A DNA stretch of 64,000 nt from Flavobacteriaceae bacterium (lineage in GTDB: Bacteria; Bacteroidota; Bacteroidia; Flavobacteriales; Flavobacteriaceae), in the NCBI GenBank assembly GCA_016780345.1, contig JADHLZ010000002.1, forward strand, positions 31,070 through 95,069, given 5' to 3'. This document shows positions 54,239-62,659 of the stretch, piece after piece; the stretch's first letter is position 1, and each line of letters begins with the position of its first letter. Position numbers and translations under genes: made by a program. Below the pieces are notes generated by a model that saw nothing but the letters and a program-made list of their open reading frames with translations, was not told where the DNA came from and did no database searches.

Positions 54239-54246
54239 TATTTTTT

Positions 54247-57200
54247 TTAAGCTTTGGATTTAAACCATTTATTTGCATTTTCAAATGCGATTATCCAAGG
54301 TGAGATTTTGTCATTTCTGTTTTCAGGATAATAAGGCCAATTCCAAGGAAAAGTTGACCTTTCAAGATGTGGCATCATGGCTATGTGTCTTCCATCTTTG
54401 TTACTAATTATAGCAGTATTGTAGTCAGATCCATTTGGATTTGCAGGATAGGATTTGTATCCATATTTCCCAATTATATTATAGTTGCTTTCTGAATAGG
54501 GTAATATAAATTTGCCTTCACCATGAGCAGACCAAATACCAAGTTTTGATCCTGATAGATTTTTGAACATTATAGAATTGTTATTCAAAATTTCAACAGA
54601 TGTAAAAATACATTCAAACTTTTTGGAATCGTTGTGATCCATTCTAGGTTTTTTTTTGTGTTCAGGGTGAAGCAAACCCAGTTCTATAAATAATTGACAT
54701 CCATTACAAACACCTAAAGATAAAGTGTCATCTCGTTTATAGAAATTCATTAAACTTGACTTAGCTTTATCATTATACAAAAAAGAACCTGCCCAGCCTT
54801 TAGCTGATCCCAAAACATCAGAATTAGAAAATCCGCCTACAGCAACAATAAAATTAATATCTTCTAGAGTTTCTCTTCCAGAAATTAAATCTGTCATGTG
54901 AATATCTTTTACTTGAAAACCAGCTAAATTCATAGCGTATGCCATCTCTCTTTCAGAATTACTTCCTTTTTCTCTAATTACAGCAGCTTTTATTTTTTTT
55001 GAATTTGATTTTATAAGTCCATTAAAATTTTTTGGAAAAATGTATTTTAGGGGTTGTTTTTTGTAATTATAATAACGCTCTTTAGCTTTAATTTTTCCAC
55101 TTTGTATGGAATCTAATTGAAAAGATTTTTTGTACCAGATATCTCTAAAATATTCAATATTTAGATTCAAATCTTTCTCTTTATTATATAGATTTAAGAA
55201 AGAAGAATCTTTTGTTTTTCCGATTTTTATAAAACTTATTTTATTTTCATCTAAAATATTTTCGATTTCTTTTTTTCCTTGAAAAACTAAACCTAAACTT
55301 TCACTAAACAATAATTTAACTAAGTCATTTACTTTAAATAAATTAAGATCAATTTCTGCTCCAACATTATTATTTGAAAAGCACATTTCGAGTAATGTGG
55401 TTATAAGTCCTCCAGAACTTATATCATGTCCTGAACTAATCAAATTATTTTTAATCAATTTTTGAAAAACATTAAAAGTTTTCTTAAAATAAATCGGATC
55501 AGCTGCATCAATTGTAGATGAACCAACAAAATCTAGAGATTGACTAAAAGCAGATCCACCCAAATTAAAATTATTGTTGGAAAGGTTGATGTAATAAATA
55601 CTATCGTCGTTGATTTTGAATTGAGGTTCAATAATGTTTGTTATATCATTACAATTTGCTGCAGATGAAATAATCACAGTTCCAGGAGATAAAACTTCTT
55701 TATCAGTATATATTTGCTTCATTGATAAAGAGTCCTTTCCAGTTGGGATATTTATTCCTAACTCTATTGCAAAATTAGAACAAGACTCAACAGCATTATA
55801 AAGTCTTGCATCTTCACCAAAGTTGTTACATGGCCACATCCAATTTGCAGAAAGAGTTACAGAGTCAAGACCTTTTTCTAATGGCGCCCATATTATGTTA
55901 GTTAATGCTTTACCAATAGCAATTCTTGATCCAGATGAAGGATCAATTAAGGAAATCAATGGTGAATGGCCAATTGAAGTTGCTATTCCATTTAAGTTAG
56001 AATAATCTAAAGCCACTACACCGCAATTGTTTAGTGGAATTTGTAATGATCCAACACATTGTTGTTTAGCCACTTTTCCAGTAACACAACGGTCAACTTT
56101 ATTGGTTAACCAATCTTTACATGCAACAGACTCTAAAGACAATACATTTTTTAAGTAATTTTCTATATTTTTAAAATCATAGTTTTTATCACAAAATTTG
56201 GTTTCTACAGAAATATCTTCCATTATTGTGGTTGGAGAGCTCCCAAAAAAATCAGATAATGATAGATTTATTGGTGATACATTTTTGTTTTTAGATTGTA
56301 TTATAAATTTTCCATCTTCTTTAATAATACCAACTTTGTAGCATGGTGCTTTTTCTCTATCAGCAATAGCTTTTAGCTTTAAATATTTATTTTCGGGAAT
56401 TATTAATCCCATTCTTTCTTGAGATTCATTTCCGATAATTTCTTTAAAAGAAAGTGTCTTATCACCAATTGGAAGTTTATCTATATTGATTATTCCTCCA
56501 GTTTGTTCAACCAATTCAGAAAGACAATTAAGATGTCCTCCAGCGCCATGATCATGTATTGACACAATAGAGTTGTCCTCAGATTCAACAAAAGATCTAA
56601 TAGCATTAGCTACTCTTTTTTGCATTTCTGGATTTGATCTTTGAACTGCATTAAGTTCAATACCGGAATTATATTTACCAGTTTCAGTTGAAGATACTGC
56701 TGCACCTCCCATTCCAATTCTGTAATTATCTCCACCAAGAATTACAATGATATCACCAGTTTTAGGTTTACTTTTTAGACTTTGGTTTTCTTTTGCGTAA
56801 CCAACTCCACCAGCAAGCATAATAACTTTATCAAAACCTAAAAACTTATTATTTTCTTCGTGTTCAAATGTTAATACCGAACCAGAAATTAAGGGTTGTC
56901 CAAATTTATTTCCAAAATCAGAAGCCCCATTAGATGCCTTTATTAGAATATCAACAGGGCTTTGATAAAGCCAATTTCTTTTTTTTGTTACTAATTTTCT
57001 ATCATTTTTAAACCTCGGATATGAAGTCATGTAGACAGCAGTTCCTGCAAGAGGTAAAGATCCTTTTCCACCTGCTAATCTATCTCTAATTTCACCGCCA
57101 GAACCAGTAGCAGCCCCATTAAATGGTTCTACAGTAGTAGGAAAGTTATGAGTTTCTGCTTTTAAAGAAACAACAGATTTAAACATTGTTTTTTTATAAA

Positions 57201-57891
57201 ACGAGGGTTTATCTCCATGAGAAGGTGCAAATTGTTCGACGAAAGGTCCTTTGACAAATGCTACATTGTCTTTGTAGGCAGAGACAATTTCATTTGGATT
57301 AAGCTTTGAAGTTTTTTTTATGAGTTTAAAAAGTGAATCTTTTTTTTCAACTCCATCAATCATAAACTTACCATTAAATATCTTGTGTCTACAATGTTCA
57401 GAATTCACCTGAGAAAATCCGAAAACTTCACTGTCTGTCAATTTTCTGCCTAATTTAAACGATAAATCTTTCAGATAATTAATTTCTTCAGTATTTAAAG
57501 CTAATCCTTCTTTATCATTATAATCAGAAATATTATCAATTTTTAAAATGGGTTGTGGTTTTATAGAAACTTCAAATATATTTTGATTTAATAATTTGTA
57601 TTCCTCAAAAATCATTGGGTCATACTTTTCATTTGATGTTTTTTTTAAAACAAATTTTTCAATTCTTTGAATTCCAGAAATACCCATATTTTCAGTTATT
57701 TCAACTGCATTTGTGCTCCAAGGAGAAACCATAGTTTTTTTTGGGCCAATATAAACTGAATGAATTTTAGTTTTTTCTAAAATTTTAGCTTTAAAAAGCC
57801 ACTCTAATTTTTGAATGTCTTTCTGTAAAAATGCTTTTTTTGAATCAACTGCATAAATTACGTTAAATTGATTTTTGAAAAAAAGAACCAT
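54247..57891 (-). CDS. purL: Phosphoribosylformylglycinamidine synthase
   Basis: 1214 aa; SEHCRHKIFNG, KAETHNFPTTVEPFNGAATGSGGEIRD, glutaminase VCNGCQLFIELGLL. Confidence 0.98.
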   Translation of the reverse strand: MVLFFKNQFNVIYAVDSKKAFLQKDIQKLEWLFKAKILEKTKIHSVYIGPKKTMVSPWSTNAVEITENMGISGIQRIEKFVLKKTSNEKYDPMIFEEYKLLNQNIFEVSIKPQPILKIDNISDYNDKEGLALNTEEINYLKDLSFKLGRKLTDSEVFGFSQVNSEHCRHKIFNGKFMIDGVEKKDSLFKLIKKTSKLNPNEIVSAYKDNVAFVKGPFVEQFAPSHGDKPSFYKKTMFKSVVSLKAETHNFPTTVEPFNGAATGSGGEIRDRLAGGKGSLPLAGTAVYMTSYPRFKNDRKLVTKKRNWLYQSPVDILIKASNGASDFGNKFGQPLISGSVLTFEHEENNKFLGFDKVIMLAGGVGYAKENQSLKSKPKTGDIIVILGGDNYRIGMGGAAVSSTETGKYNSGIELNAVQRSNPEMQKRVANAIRSFVESEDNSIVSIHDHGAGGHLNCLSELVEQTGGIINIDKLPIGDKTLSFKEIIGNESQERMGLIIPENKYLKLKAIADREKAPCYKVGIIKEDGKFIIQSKNKNVSPINLSLSDFFGSSPTTIMEDISVETKFCDKNYDFKNIENYLKNVLSLESVACKDWLTNKVDRCVTGKVAKQQCVGSLQIPLNNCGVVALDYSNLNGIATSIGHSPLISLIDPSSGSRIAIGKALTNIIWAPLEKGLDSVTLSANWMWPCNNFGEDARLYNAVESCSNFAIELGINIPTGKDSLSMKQIYTDKEVLSPGTVIISSAANCNDITNIIEPQFKINDDSIYYINLSNNNFNLGGSAFSQSLDFVGSSTIDAADPIYFKKTFNVFQKLIKNNLISSGHDISSGGLITTLLEMCFSNNNVGAEIDLNLFKVNDLVKLLFSESLGLVFQGKKEIENILDENKISFIKIGKTKDSSFLNLYNKEKDLNLNIEYFRDIWYKKSFQLDSIQSGKIKAKERYYNYKKQPLKYIFPKNFNGLIKSNSKKIKAAVIREKGSNSEREMAYAMNLAGFQVKDIHMTDLISGRETLEDINFIVAVGGFSNSDVLGSAKGWAGSFLYNDKAKSSLMNFYKRDDTLSLGVCNGCQLFIELGLLHPEHKKKPRMDHNDSKKFECIFTSVEILNNNSIMFKNLSGSKLGIWSAHGEGKFILPYSESNYNIIGKYGYKSYPANPNGSDYNTAIISNKDGRHIAMMPHLERSTFPWNWPYYPENRNDKISPWIIAFENANKWFKSKA

Positions 57892-57916
57892 TAATGGTAG
57901 TTGTTAAAAGTAGCTT

Positions 57917-57924
57917 CAAAAATA
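57917..57924 (-). promoter_or_regulatory. Candidate -7 element (TATTTTTG) of purL
   Basis: TAnnTTTG 25 nt before the purL start. Confidence 0.35.
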
Positions 57925-57996
57925 TAAGAAAAAAAGGAAAATGAATTGTATAAATATGAATTTTAAATAACGATTTTTAACTACTTATTAACATAA

Positions 57997-59208
57997 TTAT
58001 TTAATGCTTAATCTAACCATGTAAAATCCATCAAAACCTGATTCAGCTGGACTAATTTTCTTTTCATCTTCAATTTTAAATTTTTTTCCTTCATGAGTTT
58101 GTAAAAATCTTTTAATTTGAAGTTCATTTTCAGAAGGTAAAATAGAACAAGTTGCGTAAACAATTTTTCCGTTTTGTTTTATCATTGGACTATACTTTTT
58201 CAAAATTTCTTGTTGAGTATCTCTGATTTTATCTAAAAAACTTTGAGAAAGTTTCCATTTTGAATCTGGATTTCTTCTTAGAACACCTAGTCCAGTACAT
58301 GGAGAATCAATAAGCAATCTATCTATTTTTCCATATAAGCGTTTAATACTTTTATTATTTTCAATTACTCTAGTCTCTATATTAAATGCGTTATTTCTTT
58401 TAGCTCTTTTTTTCAGTTCAAATAATTTGCTTTTGAATATATCCATTGCAATTATTTTTCCTTTATTTTCTGTTATTGCTGATAAGTGTAACGATTTGCC
58501 ACCTGATCCTGCACATACATCACATATTTTCATTCCTTTTTTAACTTTTAAAAAAGGGGCAACTAGTTGTGAGGATGCATCTTGAAGTTCAAAAAAGCCA
58601 TTTTGGAATGCATGAGTTTTAAATAAATTTTTTCTTTCTGTAAGTTTTAAGGCTTCAGGAAACCCTTTAATTTTTTCAACTTGAATATTTTCTTTTTGGA
58701 GTTCAACTATTAAATCATTTATATTTGTTTTTAATGAATTTACTCTTATTATAACTTCTGCCTGATTATTTAGTGCCGACAATTCTCTAGTCCATATATT
58801 TTCTCCAAGTTCTTCACTCCCAATTTTATCAAGCCAGTCTGGAACAGATTCTCTGAATTTTCTAATTTTCATTAAACAATCAAATTTTCCTTTGATTCTT
58901 CTTGTGGGTGTATTTTCAAATTCTTTCCAATTTGGGAGTTGTATTCCATTTAAAACAGCCCAAACTGAAAAAACTTTCCATAATTCACTATTTTTAAATG
59001 GACTTTTAGTTTGGGAAATTTCAGTATATAATCTTTTCCACCTTATGATATCATAACTTGTTTCTGCGATAAACCCTCTATCACGACTTCCCCATCTTTG
59101 ATCTGATTTTAAAATCTTTTCTATGGTTTTATCAGCATATAAGTTTTGATTAAAAGTTCCATGAAGTACTTTAATTACTGCAACCACTAAGTTTCTATGA
59201 AGACGCAT
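57997..59208 (-). CDS. RsmB/NOP-family RNA (cytosine-5) methyltransferase
   Basis: DASSQLVAPFLKVKKGMKICDVCAGSGGKSLHLSA, LLIDSPCTGLGVLRRNPDSKWK, VYATCSILPSENE. Confidence 0.93.
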   Translation of the reverse strand: MRLHRNLVVAVIKVLHGTFNQNLYADKTIEKILKSDQRWGSRDRGFIAETSYDIIRWKRLYTEISQTKSPFKNSELWKVFSVWAVLNGIQLPNWKEFENTPTRRIKGKFDCLMKIRKFRESVPDWLDKIGSEELGENIWTRELSALNNQAEVIIRVNSLKTNINDLIVELQKENIQVEKIKGFPEALKLTERKNLFKTHAFQNGFFELQDASSQLVAPFLKVKKGMKICDVCAGSGGKSLHLSAITENKGKIIAMDIFKSKLFELKKRAKRNNAFNIETRVIENNKSIKRLYGKIDRLLIDSPCTGLGVLRRNPDSKWKLSQSFLDKIRDTQQEILKKYSPMIKQNGKIVYATCSILPSENELQIKRFLQTHEGKKFKIEDEKKISPAESGFDGFYMVRLSIK

Positions 59209-59222
59209 TTAATACTTTCGCG

Positions 59223-59230
59223 CAAATATA
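59223..59230 (-). promoter_or_regulatory. Candidate -7 element (TATATTTG) of the rsmB-like gene
   Basis: TAnnTTTG on minus strand 14 nt before the start. Confidence 0.4.
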
Positions 59231-59320
59231 GTTTTTAAACTAGATCATTTTATAAAACAATTATTAAAATATAGAACTAAATCAAAATAATAAATGTGTG
59301 GAATAGGTTTAAAATATAGA

Positions 59321-59761
59321 CTATTTCTTATTATTATTTTTTAATTTTGTAATCATTTCTCTTCTAAAATCATCTTCAAGTCTAAATAAATAGCTAGTTT
59401 TCTTTAAAGACATAAACTCTTTAAGATTTACTATTAATTTCGCTCTTAGATCAATTTTCTTTTTTTCATAGCTTAAAAAATCATTGATATATTGTTCATA
59501 TTCTTTATCTGAAAAATTACTGCTATCTAATTTCATAGTTCTGTATTTTAGTCTTCTTTGTCTATAATTTTCTTTCAAACTATCTTGATAAAGTTTATAA
59601 ACTTCCCAAAATTTTGATTCATTTTTTTTGTCAAGATTCAATTTTTCAGTTAAATAAATTTTTTTATAAGCATCTATTTTTTCAGACCTGATTATTTGTT
59701 CTTGAGCACTAGAAATATTAAATACTGAAATTAAAGATAGAGACAGAATTATTTTTTTCAT
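59321..59761 (-). CDS. Secreted, charged helical protein (Spy/CpxP-like; possible ECF-sigma sensor)
   Basis: Signal peptide MKKIILSLSLISVFNISSAQ; long charged helices; third gene after the ECF sigma gene. Confidence 0.7.
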   Translation of the reverse strand: MKKIILSLSLISVFNISSAQEQIIRSEKIDAYKKIYLTEKLNLDKKNESKFWEVYKLYQDSLKENYRQRRLKYRTMKLDSSNFSDKEYEQYINDFLSYEKKKIDLRAKLIVNLKEFMSLKKTSYLFRLEDDFRREMITKLKNNNKK

Positions 59762-59763
59762 AA

Positions 59764-60216
59764 TTATTCAAATATTAGATAATGATCGTTGATGAAGTAG
59801 GTTTCCATTAAATATTCATATTCGTATTCACTAAAATTATTTAATTTGACTTCAAATATTGTTTCATCAAATAATTCAGAATATTCAGAAATTGAGTGAT
59901 CAACTAATTCGTAATTTAAATAAGAGAATATTTCATCTTCTGAAAAATTATTTGAATCTTTAAAGTAAAGATTTGAAGCAATCCCAATAATAAAAATTGC
60001 TGCAATCCCACTATATATAATATTTTTTATTAAATAGCTTTTGGATTTACTCTTAATCTTAGAATAGTTAAATTCTAAAGTTTCAAAATAGTTTAAAGGT
60101 ATTTTAAAACTCTTTTTTTTTGGAAACAAGAGATTGTCTGAAGAAATACTTTCAAAATATCCTTCAGGAACCTTAAATCTATTTTTATTAATATTTATTT
60201 TCTTTTCTCTACTCAT
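59764..60216 (-). CDS. Single-TM protein, candidate anti-sigma factor
   Basis: One TM helix (IIYSGIAAIFIIGIASNLYF), cytosolic FKVPEGYFESI/FKIPLNYFETL motifs; directly after the ECF sigma gene. Confidence 0.65.
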   Translation of the reverse strand: MSREKKININKNRFKVPEGYFESISSDNLLFPKKKSFKIPLNYFETLEFNYSKIKSKSKSYLIKNIIYSGIAAIFIIGIASNLYFKDSNNFSEDEIFSYLNYELVDHSISEYSELFDETIFEVKLNNFSEYEYEYLMETYFINDHYLIFE

Positions 60217-60239
60217 TTAATAATTTGACAATCTTTTAG

Positions 60240-60791
60240 TTAAAAGGTTTGATTTTTAATTAATTCTTTTTTTATTTTTTTTACTGCTATGTGATAAGAA
60301 GCTTTTAATCCGCCTTCAGAAATTTCTAGAATTTGAGCTATTTCTTTAAATTTCATGTCCTGCTCATATTTCATTTGAAAAATTAATTTTTGTTGAGTTG
60401 GTAATGTGTTTATTGCTTTCTGAAACAATATCTGAATTTCGTTTCCATCAAAATATGGATCTTGCTTTAAGTTGTCTATTTGATAGTCTATCATTTCGCT
60501 TGAGGACATTAAAAATTTTTTTGCTTTGGATTTTATAAAATTCAAAGATTCATTTGTGGCTATTCTATAAATCCAAGTATATAGTTTGCATTTAGATTCA
60601 AATTTATAAATTCCTTTGAAAACTTTAATGAATGTGTTTTGTAAAACATCATGAGCGTCATCATGATCAAGTACTATTTTTCTAATATGCCAGTAGATTG
60701 GTTTTTTGTATTCTTGAACTAGTTTTTCAAAAGCTAAATCCATTGTTTCAGGATTAATGAGACTTTCAATAAATTTAGTTTCATCTTTCAA
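60240..60791 (-). CDS. ECF-type RNA polymerase sigma factor
   Basis: DDAHDVLQNTFIKVFKGIYKF (region 2), LPTQQKLIFQMKYEQDMKFKEIAQILEISEGGLKASYHIAVKKIK (region 4). Confidence 0.95.
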   Translation of the reverse strand: MKDETKFIESLINPETMDLAFEKLVQEYKKPIYWHIRKIVLDHDDAHDVLQNTFIKVFKGIYKFESKCKLYTWIYRIATNESLNFIKSKAKKFLMSSSEMIDYQIDNLKQDPYFDGNEIQILFQKAINTLPTQQKLIFQMKYEQDMKFKEIAQILEISEGGLKASYHIAVKKIKKELIKNQTF

Positions 60792-60833
60792 CTTAAATAT
60801 TTTAATTATTTGACAATTGAAATTAATTAAAGT

Positions 60834-62657
60834 TTAAGAGAAAGACTGTAATTTAATTAATTTTGAGTAGGTTCCATTTTTCTCAATTAATTCATTGTGT
60901 GTACCTCTTTCAATGATTTCTCCCTCATTAATTACTAAAATTAAATCAGCTTTTTGAATAGTAGATAACCTATGTGCGATTACTAATGATGTTCTGTTTT
61001 TCATTAATTTTTCTAAAGCTTGTTGAACTAATTTTTCTGATTCTGAATCCAGAGAAGATGTTGCCTCATCCAAGATCATTATTGGTGGGTTTCTGAAAAC
61101 AGCCCTTGCAATAGAAATTCTTTGTTTTTGACCACCTGATAATTTTCCCCCTCCATCACCAACATTTGATTCATATTTTTTTTCAAACTTTTTAATAAAA
61201 TCGTCTGCGTTAGCAATAATGGCTGAGTTAATTATTTCATCCATTTCTGTTTCAGATTTGGAAAGTTTAATGTTATTTATAATAGTATCATTGAATAATA
61301 TAGAATCTTGAGATACTAATCCAATTAGAGCCCTTAAATCATTTTTATTTATTTTTTTAATATCAATTCCATCAATAGAAATTTTTCCCTGAGAAACATC
61401 ATAGAATCTAGGTATAAGATTAGCAATCGTTGATTTACCACTACCGGATTGTCCTACAAGAGCAATGGTTTGACCTTTTTTTATTTCAAAATTGATGTTA
61501 TTAATTATTTTTTCATTTTCATATTTAAAACTGACATTTTCAAACTTTATATTTAATTTAAAATCTGATTTTTTAATTGCATTTGGTACTTGTTTGATTG
61601 AATTTTTCGAGTCTAAAATTTCTAAAACTCTTTCAGCAGCAGCATTTCCTTTTTTTATTGAATACGATGCTTTGCTAATTGCTTTAGCAGGAGTTAAAAC
61701 TCCATAAGCTAAGCCCATGTATGTTATAAAAGCAGCAGGATTTAATTCTTGGTCAATCAAAACCAATTTTCCACCATACCAAAGCAATACTCCAATTACA
61801 GAAATTCCTAAGAATTCGCTCATTGGAGTTGCTAAATTTTGTCTATTAATAAGTTTGTTAGAAAGATCATAAAATCGATTATTAGAGTTTTTGAATTTTT
61901 CAATAAAAAATAATTCAGAAACAAACCCTTTAATAATTTTCAAACCATTTAAAGTTTCTTCAGTTATTGACAAGAATTCTGCTTGTTCATTTTGAACCAG
62001 AGTAGATGTTGCTTTAAGAGATCTGCCTAAGAGAGATATAATAATTCCTGAGAGGGGTATAAAAATTAAAACAAAAGCTGTCAATTTATAACTAATTAAA
62101 AACATAGCTGATACTGTAAATAAAATAGTCAAAGGTTCTCTAACAATTAGTTCTAAAATTGATAAGAATGAGTGTTGAATTTCTAAAACATCTGCAGTGA
62201 TTCTTGAAATTACATCACCCTTTTTCTTATCAGTAAAATAGGAAATCGGCATACCAATTATTTTCTTGTAGACATCTTCTCTTAGATTAGTTAAAATTCC
62301 ATTTCTTAAAAATGTTATAAAAAACATTGCCAAATAGTTGAAAAAGTTTTTTAAGAAAAACAAAATAATTATGGCGCTAATTACAAAAATTAGAGCTTTT
62401 TGTGGATCTTGCCCTGCGTAGTTACTGACTTGATAGTTAAGCCAAACTTCAAGATTATTTCCTAAACTGTAGATGTCATTAAATTCAGGTTTAGAATATG
62501 TTTTATTGTTTTCGCCAAATAATACCTCTAACATTGGCATGAGAGATAAAAAAGACAAGGCACTAAATAGAGCATAAAGTGCATTAAAAAAAATATTTAA
62601 AAAAATATATTTTTTAAAAGGTGCAGCGTATCTAAATATTCTTTTAAAATAGTTCAT
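60834..62657 (-). CDS. ABC transporter, fused permease/ATPase (MsbA-like)
   Basis: 6-TM domain; Walker A GQSGSGKSTIANLIPRFY; LSGGQKQRISIARAVFRNPPIMILDEATSSLD. Confidence 0.94.
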   Translation of the reverse strand: MNYFKRIFRYAAPFKKYIFLNIFFNALYALFSALSFLSLMPMLEVLFGENNKTYSKPEFNDIYSLGNNLEVWLNYQVSNYAGQDPQKALIFVISAIIILFFLKNFFNYLAMFFITFLRNGILTNLREDVYKKIIGMPISYFTDKKKGDVISRITADVLEIQHSFLSILELIVREPLTILFTVSAMFLISYKLTAFVLIFIPLSGIIISLLGRSLKATSTLVQNEQAEFLSITEETLNGLKIIKGFVSELFFIEKFKNSNNRFYDLSNKLINRQNLATPMSEFLGISVIGVLLWYGGKLVLIDQELNPAAFITYMGLAYGVLTPAKAISKASYSIKKGNAAAERVLEILDSKNSIKQVPNAIKKSDFKLNIKFENVSFKYENEKIINNINFEIKKGQTIALVGQSGSGKSTIANLIPRFYDVSQGKISIDGIDIKKINKNDLRALIGLVSQDSILFNDTIINNIKLSKSETEMDEIINSAIIANADDFIKKFEKKYESNVGDGGGKLSGGQKQRISIARAVFRNPPIMILDEATSSLDSESEKLVQQALEKLMKNRTSLVIAHRLSTIQKADLILVINEGEIIERGTHNELIEKNGTYSKLIKLQSFS

Positions 62658-62659
62658 AT

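Noticed and set aside
57892-57996. purL/rsmB-like gap checked for tRNA or ncRNA
   Set aside because: No cloverleaf, CCA end or convincing hairpin found by eye.
59294-59344. ATG TGT GGA ATA GGT... (MCGIGLKYRLFLIIIF*), resembling a class II glutamine amidotransferase N-terminus
   Set aside because: Only 16 codons, no further homologous sequence downstream in any frame; probably chance.
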